This document shows, piece by piece, positions 43,990-52,980 of a stretch of 64,000 bases of DNA. The notes beneath the pieces were generated by a model. The model worked only from the letters and a program-made list of their open reading frames with translations, searched no databases and was not told the DNA's origin. The stretch lies in the NCBI RefSeq assembly GCF_021044685.1, contig NZ_CP088014.1, positions 3,520,001 through 3,584,000 on the forward strand, read 5' to 3'. Each line of letters starts with the position of its first letter. Position 1 is the stretch's first letter. This stretch comes from Bradyrhizobium daqingense. Its GTDB lineage: Bacteria > Pseudomonadota > Alphaproteobacteria > Rhizobiales > Xanthobacteraceae. A program made the position numbers and the translations under genes.

Positions 43990-45308
43990 TGGGCGGCAAT
44001 GTACTCTCTGCCGGACAGGCCGCGATGGTGCTGTTCGGGGTCTTCATCGGCTTGCTCATCGTGCGGGTGCCGGTCGCTTTCGCACTCGGCCTCGCCTGTG
44101 TGCCGATCCTGATGATCGAGCCGCGTCTGTCGCTGATGACGCTCGGCCAGGAAACGTTCAACGCCTACAATTCCTTCATCCTGCTCGCGGTGCCTTTCTT
44201 CCTGCTCACGGCGAACCTGATGAGCATCGGCGGCATCACTGACCGATTGGTGGCGTTGTCACGCTCGATGGTTGGACACTGGCCGGGCTCCTTGGCGCAG
44301 ATCAACGTCGTGCTGTCGGTGTTCTTTGCCGGCATCTCGGGTTCCTCAACCGCCGACGCCGCGAGCCAGTCCAAGATCTTCATCGATGCGCAGACCAAGG
44401 AGGGCTACGACCTGTCGTTCTCCATCGCCATCACGGCGGTGTCGGCAGTGCTGGCCGTCATCATCCCGCCATCGATCCTCATGATCGTGTGGGGCGGGCT
44501 GATCTCGACCTCGATTGCGGCGATGTATCTGGCCGGCATCGTGCCGGGCCTGTTGATTGCGGGCGCGCAGATGGCGACGGTGCACGTCTATGCGGTGCGC
44601 CGCGGCTACCCGACCTATCCGAAGTCGAGCTGGGTCGACATGCGATGCGCCATCTGGCGGTCGATACCGGCGTTGATGACGCCCTTCATCATCGTCGGCG
44701 GCATTCTGCTCGGCTGGTTCACCGCGACCGAGTCCGCCTGCGTCGCGGTGCTCTATTCCGTCGCGCTCTCGGCGTTCTTCTACCGCGAGACGGGTCTGCG
44801 CGAATTGTACAAGGCCTTGCTCGACACCGGGCGTCTCGCCGGCGTTGCGCTGTTCTGCGTCGGCACCGCCAGCGCGTTCGGCTGGCTGCTTGCCTACTAC
44901 AAGATCCCGCAAGAGCTGCTGACCAACGTCTCGACATGGGGCATGGGCACCGTCGCGGCCGGCTTCTTCATCGCCTTCTGCTTTCTGGTGGTGGGCTGCT
45001 TCCTCGACGCCATCCCGGCCATCATCATCGTCGGCACCGTGCTGGAGCCGCTGGCCAAGGCCGTCGATCTGCATCCGGTCCAGTTCGCGATCATTTCCAT
45101 CGTCTCGCTGGCCTTCGGACTGGTGACACCGCCCTACGGTCTGTGCCTGATGATCGCCTGTTCGATCGCCGGCGTGCGCTTGCGCTATGCGCTGAAGGAC
45201 ACCGTGATCATGCTGATCCCGATGCTGCTCGTGCTTGCGGCCGTCGTCGTCTGGCCCAGCGTGTCCCTGTTCCTGCCGCGCCTGATCGTGCCGGAGATGC
45301 TGAAATGA
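43989..45308 (+). CDS. TRAP transporter large membrane subunit (DctM family)
   Basis: A 439-aa protein with about 12 membrane segments. FAGISGSSTADAASQSKIFI and IIPPSILMIVWGG are DctM landmarks. It is the sodium-coupled translocation subunit. ATG at 43989 overlapping the DctQ stop; a GTG immediately before is also in frame. Followed by a terminator. Confidence 0.9.
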   Translation: MGGNVLSAGQAAMVLFGVFIGLLIVRVPVAFALGLACVPILMIEPRLSLMTLGQETFNAYNSFILLAVPFFLLTANLMSIGGITDRLVALSRSMVGHWPGSLAQINVVLSVFFAGISGSSTADAASQSKIFIDAQTKEGYDLSFSIAITAVSAVLAVIIPPSILMIVWGGLISTSIAAMYLAGIVPGLLIAGAQMATVHVYAVRRGYPTYPKSSWVDMRCAIWRSIPALMTPFIIVGGILLGWFTATESACVAVLYSVALSAFFYRETGLRELYKALLDTGRLAGVALFCVGTASAFGWLLAYYKIPQELLTNVSTWGMGTVAAGFFIAFCFLVVGCFLDAIPAIIIVGTVLEPLAKAVDLHPVQFAIISIVSLAFGLVTPPYGLCLMIACSIAGVRLRYALKDTVIMLIPMLLVLAAVVVWPSVSLFLPRLIVPEMLK

Positions 45309-45323
45309 GCATCTGATGGCGCG

Positions 45324-45350
45324 GATCCCGCGGCCGTCGGCCGCGGGATC
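45324..45350. terminator. Bidirectional terminator after the TRAP operon
   Basis: Perfect 12-bp stem (GATCCCGCGGCC / GGCCGCGGGATC) with a GTC loop, between the TRAP operon and the convergent hydrolase gene. Confidence 0.7.
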
Positions 45351-45361
45351 GCAGCGATTGG

Positions 45362-46636
45362 CTACAGATTGCTCTCGGTGATCGCGGCGTAGACCATGCT
45401 GCGCAGCTCGCGCCGGATCGGGTAGGCGTTCGACGGCAGCACCTGCGTCATGAAGATGGCAATCAACTCCTCGGCCGGATCGATCCAGAACGAGGTCGTG
45501 GCCGCGCCGCCCCAATTGTATTCACCGGGGCTGCCGGCAATCAGCGTCTCGGCCGGGCGCATGGTCACGGCAAAGCCGAGGCCGAAGCCGATGCCGTTAT
45601 AGGCGGCTTCCGAGAACAGCGAGCGCGACACTTCAGGCAGCGCGCGTCCGCCCGGAATGTGGTTGCTCGTCATCAGCGCCAGCGTCTTCGGCCCGATCAG
45701 CCTGACGCCGCCGAGCTCGCCGCCGTTGAGCAGCGCGCGGCAGAAGGTGAGATAATCGGCGACGGTCGAGCACAAGCCGCCGCCGCCGGAAATGAAAGAG
45801 GGCGGCGACAGGAACGAACTCGTTGCCGGATCGTCCTGGAGCGTCAGGCCCTCGCGCCGCTGTCCGGCATGGAAGGTCATGCCGCCGCCGGGATCGGCGG
45901 AATAGCAGGCAGCGAACCGATGCGCCTTGGAGGCCGGAACATGGAAGTCGGTGTCGGTCATCCCGAGCGGATCGAGAATGCGTGATTTTAGGAACTGCTC
46001 GAACGGCATCCCCGAGATCTTGCCGACGAGGTAGCCGAGCACGTCGGTCGCGACGGAGTAATTCCAGGCCTCGCCCGGCGAGAATTCCAGCGGGATCTTG
46101 GCAAGCGCTTCGATCATGGTCTGGAGCGTGCCTGACTTCTCGACCTCGCCGATCTTCTCGGCGCGATAGGCGGCATCGACATTGGAGCGCTGCTGGAAGC
46201 CGTAGGTGAGGCCGGCGGTGTGGCGCAGGAGGTCGACGATCAGCATCGGCCGGGAGGGCGGCCGGGTCAGGAAGGCCGGATAGGTGCCGGCGACGAACAC
46301 GCCGAGATCCTTCCACTCCGGGATGTATTTGGCGACGGGCTCGTCGATCGCGACGAGGCCTTGCTCGACCAGCATCATGAAGGCGACGCTGGTGAGCGGC
46401 TTGGTCATGGAATAGATGCGATAGATGGTGTCGTCCTTGACCGGCAGCTTGCGCTCGACGTCAGCGAGACCCTGAACCGAGCTGTGTGCGACCTTGCCGC
46501 GGCGGTAGACCAGGAGATGCCCGCCGGGGAAGCGGCCGGCATCGATGTAGCGGCTCTTGAGATGCGCGTCGACGCGGTCGAGCGCGGCCTTGGACATGCC
46601 CACGGATTCGGGCCAGGCGGGGGTAGGGGCAAGCAT
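45362..46636 (-). CDS. Serine hydrolase, class C beta-lactamase family
   Basis: A 424-aa protein without a clear signal peptide. The nucleophile motif is SMTK (IYSMTKPLTSVA, about residue 78), with LLRHTAGLTYGF and a YSVATD segment in the position of Tyr-x-Asn. These features fit EstB-type esterases and D-aminopeptidase-like hydrolases better than true antibiotic beta-lactamases. Substrate unknown. ATG at 46636 follows CGGAGGAACCG. Confidence 0.85.
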   Translation of the reverse strand: MLAPTPAWPESVGMSKAALDRVDAHLKSRYIDAGRFPGGHLLVYRRGKVAHSSVQGLADVERKLPVKDDTIYRIYSMTKPLTSVAFMMLVEQGLVAIDEPVAKYIPEWKDLGVFVAGTYPAFLTRPPSRPMLIVDLLRHTAGLTYGFQQRSNVDAAYRAEKIGEVEKSGTLQTMIEALAKIPLEFSPGEAWNYSVATDVLGYLVGKISGMPFEQFLKSRILDPLGMTDTDFHVPASKAHRFAACYSADPGGGMTFHAGQRREGLTLQDDPATSSFLSPPSFISGGGGLCSTVADYLTFCRALLNGGELGGVRLIGPKTLALMTSNHIPGGRALPEVSRSLFSEAAYNGIGFGLGFAVTMRPAETLIAGSPGEYNWGGAATTSFWIDPAEELIAIFMTQVLPSNAYPIRRELRSMVYAAITESNL

Positions 46637-46811
46637 CGGTTCCTCCGGGGCAGTTTTGTCGAAAAGGTGATACCCGAAGTGGCGGCCTCATTCCAAGGGC
46701 GGTCGCGCTTAACGCGAGCCTGCTCGCTGGTGTAGGCTGCAACGCTGGAACGCTTCCAAGGGGTCGAAGGATTCCCGGGGGCCAACGAGAAAAACCAGGG
46801 GTAAACGCACC

Positions 46812-47729
46812 ATGACCCAGTTCAACGAGACCGAACTCACCGAAGCCGTCGTTAGGAGCTTCGATCAGACGCCGAATCCACGTGCGAAATTCCTGCTCCA
46901 GGAATTGGTGAAGTCGCTGCACGATTACGTGAGCAAGACCGACCTCACCTTCGAGGAATGGGAATACGCCATCGATTTCCTGACCCGCACCGGGCAGAAG
47001 TGCACCGACACCCGGCAGGAGTTCATCCTGCTTTCGGACGTGCTCGGCGTCTCGATGCTTGTCGATGCCGTCAACCACAGGGATCGCGAGGGCGCGACAC
47101 AGACCACCGTGCTCGGCCCGTTCTATGTCGGCGAGCACAAGGTGACCGCGCACGGCTCGGACATCTCACCGAATAACCAGACCGGCGAGCGGATGTTCGT
47201 GCAGAGCCGCGTCACCGATCTCAAAGGCAAGCCGCTCGCCGGCGTGCCCGTCGACGTCTGGCACGCCGATGATGACGGCTCCTACGATTCACAGAAGCCG
47301 AATTACGACGAGGTCGGCGCTTCCGCGCGGGCGCGCTTCATCACCGACGATGACGGCCGCTTCTTCTTCCGCACCATCTTGCCGTGCAGTTATCCGATCC
47401 CGACCGATGGTCCCATCGGCGAAATGATCGTGGAGACGGGCCGCCATCCGATGCGCCCGGCGCATGTGCATTTCCTGGTCAACGCCAAGGGCCACGAACC
47501 GCTGATCACGCATGTGTTCATGGATGGCGACAAATATCTGGATTCCGACGTGGTGTTCGGTGTGAAGGACGATCTCATCGCCAAGGTCGAGCCGCGCAAT
47601 GATCCTGAAATGCCGGACGGCACCAAGGCGAACGGCAAATGGCATCTGATGAGCTACGAATTCCACCTCAAGCCGGGCGGCGGCATGGCACCGAAGCCGC
47701 TCGGGACGAAGGCGGCCGAGCCGGCGTGA
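46812..47729 (+). CDS. Intradiol ring-cleavage dioxygenase (hydroxyquinol/catechol type)
   Basis: A 305-aa protein. The N-terminal helical dimerisation domain ends near VLGPFYVGEH. Fe(III) ligands appear as Tyr in ILPCSYPIPTDGP and its partner Tyr region, and the two His in RPAHVHFLVNA. DVWHADDDGSYD is the family's substrate-cap motif. It opens an aromatic ring between two hydroxyls; length and N-terminus favour hydroxyquinol 1,2-dioxygenase. No other catabolic gene is adjacent. Confidence 0.87.
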   Translation: MTQFNETELTEAVVRSFDQTPNPRAKFLLQELVKSLHDYVSKTDLTFEEWEYAIDFLTRTGQKCTDTRQEFILLSDVLGVSMLVDAVNHRDREGATQTTVLGPFYVGEHKVTAHGSDISPNNQTGERMFVQSRVTDLKGKPLAGVPVDVWHADDDGSYDSQKPNYDEVGASARARFITDDDGRFFFRTILPCSYPIPTDGPIGEMIVETGRHPMRPAHVHFLVNAKGHEPLITHVFMDGDKYLDSDVVFGVKDDLIAKVEPRNDPEMPDGTKANGKWHLMSYEFHLKPGGGMAPKPLGTKAAEPA

Positions 47730-47742
47730 CGATCGGGACGCC

Positions 47743-47765
47743 AGCGCGCGTTGCGCTTTATTTTT
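47743..47765 (+). terminator. Terminator after the dioxygenase gene
   Basis: AGCGC-GCGTT-GCGCT stem-loop followed by TTATTTTT, 14 bp after the stop. Its T-tract overlaps the end of the convergent LysR gene. Confidence 0.7.
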
Positions 47766-48651
47766 CGATGTAGGCGGCAAGCTCCTGGGGGGTGCCATCT
47801 GGGAAGGCTTCCTTCAGGAAGTCGAGGAAGGCGGAAACGCGCGCGCTCAGCAGGCGCCGCGACGGGTAGAGCGCCCACAGCGTGATCTCAGGGGCGTCGA
47901 TGTCACCCCAATGCTTCAAAGTGCCGGCGGACAGATCGGGACTGACGAGGGACAACGGGAGGCGTCCAGCGCCGACGCCAGCCCTGACCGCGTCACGGAC
48001 CATGATCAGGGATGCCAGGCTCAGCACTGGATCGACTGCAACACGCAATCGACCAGTCGGCCCCGTCACGTTCCAGGCGACACTCCGGTCACCCGGCCCG
48101 CGGACGACGGCGGGCACAGCAAGCTTGTCCTTGGGTCGTTTCAGGTGGGGGCTCGCCACGACCACCAACCGGTCGCGCAGGAAGATGCGACCGACGAGGC
48201 TCTCATCCGGATCGGGACCGACGCGAATGACGAGGTCATAACCTTCCTCGACCATGTCGACGGCCCGGTCTTCCGTCGTTATTTCCAGGCGGACCTCCGG
48301 ATATTTCAGAGCGAAGCCGGCGGCCAGCTTCCCCATGGCGATCTGAGAGAACAGCAGCGGCGCGCTGATGCGCAGCCTGCCGCGCGGCCTGTCGCCTCCG
48401 GAAGCGATCGCTGCAGCAGTCTCGTCGAGTTCGGTCAGCAAAGTCCCGGTCCGCTCGTAAAGCGCGCGTCCTTCCTGGGTGAGTTTCAGGGCGCGCGCGC
48501 CGCGCTCGAACAGGCGCAGGTTGAGCGCCGCCTCCAGCTCTGCGACCCGGCGGGACAAGGTGGCCTTCGGGCGACCGGCGGCACGCGCGGCCCGTCCGAA
48601 CCCGCCATGGCGGGCGACCAGATTGAAATCGGCGAGGGCGAGCAGGTCCAT
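47758..48651 (-). CDS. LysR-family transcriptional regulator
   Basis: A 297-aa protein. HTH at residues 1-60 (DFNLVARHGGFGRAARAAGR, then KATLSRRVAELEAALN). The effector domain follows. The ATG at 48651 is preferred to a TTG at 48663 because GGTGGA lies just upstream. It is divergent from the NmrA-like gene, which is its probable target. The 103-bp spacer carries a dyad and a phased direct repeat. Confidence 0.86.
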   Translation of the reverse strand: MDLLALADFNLVARHGGFGRAARAAGRPKATLSRRVAELEAALNLRLFERGARALKLTQEGRALYERTGTLLTELDETAAAIASGGDRPRGRLRISAPLLFSQIAMGKLAAGFALKYPEVRLEITTEDRAVDMVEEGYDLVIRVGPDPDESLVGRIFLRDRLVVVASPHLKRPKDKLAVPAVVRGPGDRSVAWNVTGPTGRLRVAVDPVLSLASLIMVRDAVRAGVGAGRLPLSLVSPDLSAGTLKHWGDIDAPEITLWALYPSRRLLSARVSAFLDFLKEAFPDGTPQELAAYIEK

Positions 48652-48665
48652 CTGTTCCACCAATG

Positions 48666-48703
48666 AGACGGTCTGTCCAAATATACCGTCTACCGGTCCA
48701 AAT
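48666..48703. promoter_or_regulatory. Likely LysR operator region
   Basis: A dyad AGACGGT-N12-ACCGTCT at 48666-48691, overlapped by a direct repeat GTCCAAAT at 48675 and 48696, 21 bp apart (two helical turns). It lies immediately upstream of the LysR gene and about 52 bp before the NmrA-like start. Confidence 0.5.
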
Positions 48704-48754
48704 GTGGATCGCTAATTTCTGGGGTGTCTTCTGACCCAACCCGGAGTGATCCCC

Positions 48755-49624
48755 ATGACCATCCTCGTTACCGGCGCCACCGGCACCGTCGGCCGCCACG
48801 TCGTCGAACAGCTCGTCAAGCGTGGCGCCGATGTGTGCGCTCTCGTCCGCGATCCCGCGAAGGCGAACCTCCCTGCAGAGGTCGCCGTCGTGCAGGGGGA
48901 CCTGCTCGACGTCGACGCGCTGCGCGGCGCCCTCACCGGAGTCTCGACCTTGTTTCTGCTCAACGGAGTCGTCGCGGATGAATTCACCCAGGCTCTGGTC
49001 GCGCTCAACGTTGCCCGCGAGGCCGGCGTCGAGCGGGTCGTCTACCTGTCGGTGATCCACAGCGATCGTTACGTCAACGTGCCGCATTTTGCCGGCAAGT
49101 TCGGTGTCGAGCGCATGATCGAGCAAATGGGCTTCAACGCCACCATCCTGCGTCCGGCCTACTTCATGAACAACGATCTCACGATCAAGGACGTCGTGCT
49201 CGGTTATGGCGTCTATCCGATGCCGATCGGCAACAAGGGCCTCGCGATGATCGACGCGCGGGACATCGGCGAGATCGCCGCAATCGAGCTGATCCGCCGC
49301 GAGCGAGCCGCAACGCCGCTTCCGCTCACGCGCATCAACCTCGTTGGTCCCGATGAGCTGACCGGCGCGAAGGCCGCCGCCGTCTGGTCCGAGGTGCTGG
49401 GGCGCACGATCGCCTATCCCGGCGACGATACCGCCGGCTTCGAAAAGAATCTGAGGCAGTTCATGCCGGGCTGGATGGCGTTCGACATGCGGCTGATGAG
49501 CGAACGCTTTCTCACCGACGGCATGCTTCCCGAGCCGGGCGACGTCGAGCGCCTGACCACGCTGCTGGGCCGGCCTCTGCGCTCCTATCGCGATTTCGTC
49601 TCCGAAGTCGCGGCCTCGCCTTAA
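48755..49624 (+). CDS. NmrA-like NAD(P)-binding protein
   Basis: A 289-aa atypical short-chain dehydrogenase. The N-terminal nucleotide motif is TILVTGATGTVGRHVV (G-x2-G-x2-G). The Tyr-x3-Lys catalytic pair is not evident, as in NmrA-type redox sensors. Later segments include ATILRPAYFMNN and MIDARDIGEIAA. It may act as a quinone or NAD(P) redox sensor or reductase. The ATG at 48755 has GGAG 8 nt upstream. The SRPBCC gene follows 38 bp later. Confidence 0.83.
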   Translation: MTILVTGATGTVGRHVVEQLVKRGADVCALVRDPAKANLPAEVAVVQGDLLDVDALRGALTGVSTLFLLNGVVADEFTQALVALNVAREAGVERVVYLSVIHSDRYVNVPHFAGKFGVERMIEQMGFNATILRPAYFMNNDLTIKDVVLGYGVYPMPIGNKGLAMIDARDIGEIAAIELIRRERAATPLPLTRINLVGPDELTGAKAAAVWSEVLGRTIAYPGDDTAGFEKNLRQFMPGWMAFDMRLMSERFLTDGMLPEPGDVERLTTLLGRPLRSYRDFVSEVAASP

Positions 49625-49662
49625 CGCCCATTCTGCAATTCCGACAACCAACGGAGTCCAAC

Positions 49663-50136
49663 ATGATCTATTCGACCGCCACTGTTCCAGTGAATCCGGA
49701 AGGCGAAGCGCCTTTGACCCGCGCTCAGATCTGGCAAGGCCTGGTTCTCAAGGCCCGCGACGCCCGCCTGTTCCTTCCGCCCAAGCTCTGTACCCGCTGC
49801 GACGTCGTGGAGGAAAGCGCGACGCACATCGTGCGTGAAGCCACGATTGCTGGCGATGATCTGCGCGAGATCATCAGCTTCGAACCGGAGCACAAGGTGA
49901 CCTTCTTCCAGGCCGCGGGTCCACGCGAAGGCGCGATCATCAACGAGCTCTTCGAAGACGAAGCGGGAGCGCTGCAATTGCGGTTCTATTGCTACACGGG
50001 CCTACGCGGCAAGAAGCCGTTCGGGCCCGAGGAACAGGCCGAGCAGGCGCAGTTCGACAGCGATCAGGGCTACAAGGCCGCTCTGCTGTCGACGCTGAAG
50101 CGGACCCGCGAATTGCTCGCGGAAGGCAAGCTCTGA
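49663..50136 (+). CDS. SRPBCC-fold protein (AtaL/DUF1857-like)
   Basis: A 157-aa protein. PVNPEGEAPLTRAQIWQGLV and KVTFFQAAGPREGAIINELF match the AtaL-like/DUF1857 subgroup of the START-like fold, which holds a hydrophobic ligand. Probably a small binding or catalytic protein cotranscribed with the NmrA-like gene. Confidence 0.75.
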   Translation: MIYSTATVPVNPEGEAPLTRAQIWQGLVLKARDARLFLPPKLCTRCDVVEESATHIVREATIAGDDLREIISFEPEHKVTFFQAAGPREGAIINELFEDEAGALQLRFYCYTGLRGKKPFGPEEQAEQAQFDSDQGYKAALLSTLKRTRELLAEGKL

Positions 50137-50153
50137 TCAAATTTCGCCGGGCC

Positions 50154-51890
50154 TCAGCGCGCGTGCAAGAGCGCCAGCAGCACCACGACGGCGCAGGCGA
50201 GCGCCGTCGTGGTCAGCTTCCAGAACATCAGCGGGCTGCGCTCCAGCAGCGGCGTGATGCGCGTGTCGAGATAGGCCGGATTGGGCGTGCGGAGCTCGAA
50301 GACAAATTCGGAGAGATCCTCATGCCGCTTGTACGGATCGGGATGCAGCGCGCGCTTCAGCGCACCATCGACCCAGGCCGGCACATTGCGGTCGTCGTCG
50401 GCCGGGCGATATTGAAGCTTCCGCACGTCCGCCTTGCGTCGGATCCTCGCGATCTGCGTGCCATAGGGCAGCTTTCCCGTCAGCATCTGGTAGCAGATCA
50501 CGGCCAGCGAAAACATGTCGGAGCGCGGCGAGCCGCCCTGGCCAAGAAAATACTCCGGCGCGGTGTACTGGACCGTTCCCAGGATGTCGTCGGCCTCGTC
50601 CCCAGGCGCAGCCTCTGCAACGCCTGCGACCCTGACCGATCCGAAGTCGATGATCTTGGCGGTGCCGGTCTTGTCGATCAGGATGTTGTCGGGCCTGAGA
50701 TCCTGATGCAGCATCTCCATGCGGTGAAAGGCGCGCAGGCCCGCGGCGATCTGCTCGATGATGCCGCGGACGGTTTCGAGATCGGGGCGGGGATTGTCGG
50801 TCATCCACTGCTTCAGGGTCTGGCCCTCGACGTACTCGGTCGCAACGTAGAGGTAGCCGCGCCGTTTCGACTGTGACAGCGGCTTAAGCACGTGCGGGCT
50901 GTCGATCCGGCGCGCGATCCATTCCTCCATCAGGAAGCGCTTGAGATAGGCGGCATTGTCGCGCAAATCGACCGACGGCAGCTTGAGCGCGACCGGCTCC
51001 TCGGTCTCCACATCGACGGCGAGATAGATGTGGCTGCGGCTGCTGCCGTGAATCTCCCGGACGATCCGGTAGCCGTCGAAGATCGCGCGCGGCTCCGGCA
51101 GCGGCGGCAGCGGCAACTGCGAGGTCTGACTGAAGATGCCGGCCGGCTCGCGCTGGGGCACCGCATCGATGCGCAGGATCTGGACGGTGATATTGTCGTC
51201 GCTGCCGCGCCGGTAGGCTTCCTCGACGATGGCTTTCGCCGCGCCGTCGAGTTCGGCTGCATGCTCGTTCAGGGCGCTCGTGACGAAGCGCGCGTCGACG
51301 AATTCATAGGCGCCGTCGGTCGCCAAAAGGAAGGTGTCGCCCGCTTCCACCTCGAAGGCCTGGTAGTCGATCTCGAGCTGCGGATTGATGCCGAGCGCGC
51401 GGCCGAGATAGGTCTGCTCCGAGGAGACGATGATGCGGTGATCGTCGGTCAGCTGCTCGAGTGCCTTGCCGGCGACGCGATAGACGCGGCAATCGCCGAC
51501 ATGGAAGATGTGCGCGGTAGTCGCCTTGATGACCATGGCGCTGAGCGTGCAGACATAGCCCTTGTCGCGGTCATAGGCATATTGGCTTTTGCGCGTCTGC
51601 GCATGCAGCCAGGAATTGGTGGCGTCCAGCACGCGGCGGGCGGAGGTCTTCACCGTCCAGGATTCCGACGTGCAGTAGTAATCCATCAGGAAGCTCTTGA
51701 CCGCCGACTCGCTGGCGATCTGGCTCACTGCACTGGAGGAGATGCCGTCGGCAAGGACCGCGGCAATGCCCTTCAGGCTGAGCAGCGGCTCCTCGGGAAT
51801 GAGGACGCCGTGAAAGTCCTGGTTGATGGGCTTGCGGCCCTTGTCGGAATGCTGGCCGACCGAAATCGAGAGACCGGGGCTCATCGTCAT
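50154..51890 (-). CDS. Fused PP2C phosphatase / Ser-Thr protein kinase, membrane-anchored
   Basis: A 578-aa protein in three parts. Residues about 5-245 are a PP2C phosphatase (GRKPINQDFHG, ADGISSSAV, ATDGAYEFVD, GSDDNITVQI). Residues about 275-530 are a Hanks-type kinase (AVDVETEEPVALKLP, LHQDLRPDNILID with HQD in place of HRD, IDFGS, TAPEYF). A C-terminal membrane helix (ALACAVVVLLALL) anchors it. Similar fusions sit in nitrate-assimilation loci of other proteobacteria. It lies 61 bp downstream of the FNT channel gene on the same strand, with a hairpin between. GTG at 51893 is an alternative start. Confidence 0.88.
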   Translation of the reverse strand: MTMSPGLSISVGQHSDKGRKPINQDFHGVLIPEEPLLSLKGIAAVLADGISSSAVSQIASESAVKSFLMDYYCTSESWTVKTSARRVLDATNSWLHAQTRKSQYAYDRDKGYVCTLSAMVIKATTAHIFHVGDCRVYRVAGKALEQLTDDHRIIVSSEQTYLGRALGINPQLEIDYQAFEVEAGDTFLLATDGAYEFVDARFVTSALNEHAAELDGAAKAIVEEAYRRGSDDNITVQILRIDAVPQREPAGIFSQTSQLPLPPLPEPRAIFDGYRIVREIHGSSRSHIYLAVDVETEEPVALKLPSVDLRDNAAYLKRFLMEEWIARRIDSPHVLKPLSQSKRRGYLYVATEYVEGQTLKQWMTDNPRPDLETVRGIIEQIAAGLRAFHRMEMLHQDLRPDNILIDKTGTAKIIDFGSVRVAGVAEAAPGDEADDILGTVQYTAPEYFLGQGGSPRSDMFSLAVICYQMLTGKLPYGTQIARIRRKADVRKLQYRPADDDRNVPAWVDGALKRALHPDPYKRHEDLSEFVFELRTPNPAYLDTRITPLLERSPLMFWKLTTTALACAVVVLLALLHAR

Positions 51891-51901
51891 CACCAGGAGA
51901 A

Positions 51902-51932
51902 AGGAGCCTCACCCTGGCTGGGCGAGGCTCCT
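51902..51932 (-). promoter_or_regulatory. Intercistronic hairpin between FNT and kinase genes
   Basis: Nine-bp arms AGGAGCCTC / GAGGCTCCT with an inner CCC/GGG pairing. In the minus-strand transcript the GAGG that could serve the kinase gene as ribosome site lies in its right arm, so it could terminate, process or limit translation. Confidence 0.5.
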
Positions 51933-51950
51933 CTGTCGAGACGTGTTTGA

Positions 51951-52790
51951 TCAGGCCGCAACGCGGGGCTTGGCGACCTTGTCGACCTGGCGCTTCGGCT
52001 TGGTCATGACGTGCGTCGCGTAGAGAGTCATGCCGGTGAAGGCGAGGCCGCCGACGAGGTTGCCGAGTACGGTCGGGATCTCGTTCCAGATCAGATAGTC
52101 CATGATCGAGAACTTCGCACCGAGCAGCAGGCCCGACGGGAATAGGAACATGTTCACGACGGAATGCTCGAACACCATGTAGAAGAACACCAGGATCGGC
52201 ATCCACATCGCGATGACCTTGCCCGGCACCGAGGTCGAGATCATGGCGCCGACCACGCCGGTCGAAACCATCCAATTGCAGAGCATGCCGCGCAGGAACA
52301 GCGTCGCCATGCCGGCCGCGCCGTGCGCGGCATAGCCGAGGGTTCGGCCCTCGCCGATATTGCCGATGGCAGCCCCGACCTTGTCGGGCGCCTGCGTGAA
52401 GCCGAACGTCGTCACGAAGGCCATCATGAAGGCGACGGTGAAGGCGCCGGCGAAATTGCCGACGAACACGAGGCCCCAATTGCGCAGCACGCCGCCGACA
52501 GTGACACCCGGGCGCTTGTCGATCAGCGCGAGCGGCGAGAGCACGAATACGCCGGTCAGGAGATCGAAGCCCAAGAGATAGAGCATGACGAAGCCGACCG
52601 GGAACAACAGCGCGCCGACCAGCGGCTGGCCCGTGTTCACGGTGATCGTCACGGCGAACCAGGCCGCGAGCGCAAGGATGGCGCCGGCCATGTAGGCGCG
52701 GATGATGGTATCCCGGGTGGACATGAAGATCTTGGACTCGCCTGCATCCACCATCTTGGTGACGAATTCCGAAGGCGCGAGATACGACAT
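51951..52790 (-). CDS. Formate/nitrite transporter family channel (NirC/FocA-like)
   Basis: A 279-aa protein with six membrane segments of the FNT pentameric-channel family. GNFAGAFTVAFMMAF and GMLCNWMV are the half-helix signatures. FEHSVVNMFLFPSGLLLGA contains the conserved central His region. Because it is divergent from nrtABC and next to nasC-type genes, nitrite transport is likelier than formate. The ATG at 52790 has AAGGA 8 nt upstream; further upstream codons are rejected. A sigma-54-type promoter lies at 53042-53057. Confidence 0.88.
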   Translation of the reverse strand: MSYLAPSEFVTKMVDAGESKIFMSTRDTIIRAYMAGAILALAAWFAVTITVNTGQPLVGALLFPVGFVMLYLLGFDLLTGVFVLSPLALIDKRPGVTVGGVLRNWGLVFVGNFAGAFTVAFMMAFVTTFGFTQAPDKVGAAIGNIGEGRTLGYAAHGAAGMATLFLRGMLCNWMVSTGVVGAMISTSVPGKVIAMWMPILVFFYMVFEHSVVNMFLFPSGLLLGAKFSIMDYLIWNEIPTVLGNLVGGLAFTGMTLYATHVMTKPKRQVDKVAKPRVAA

Positions 52791-52980
52791 CAATGGATCC
52801 TTTTGCTTCGTAAGTGAGATCGACACGCCCCCTGGGAGAGCGCGGCTGAACGTCTTGGGCCGTGCGGGCTGGCCTGCCGCGCACGAGAGCTATGGAAAGT
52901 CTGGAAGCCCTGGGAATCGAAGCCTTGGGGATCGCGTCACGATGACCGAAGGGCCGCGAAGCATTTGAAGCTTCCGGAAA

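Noticed and set aside
45362..46636. Antibiotic-resistance beta-lactamase
   Set aside because: The SxTK motif is present but the protein lacks a signal peptide and resembles EstB-type hydrolases, so resistance cannot be claimed.
48236..49651. Open minus-strand frame of 471 codons opposite the NmrA-like gene
   Set aside because: It is antisense to a gene with a clear nucleotide-binding motif and runs into the LysR gene in another frame; low-complexity composition.
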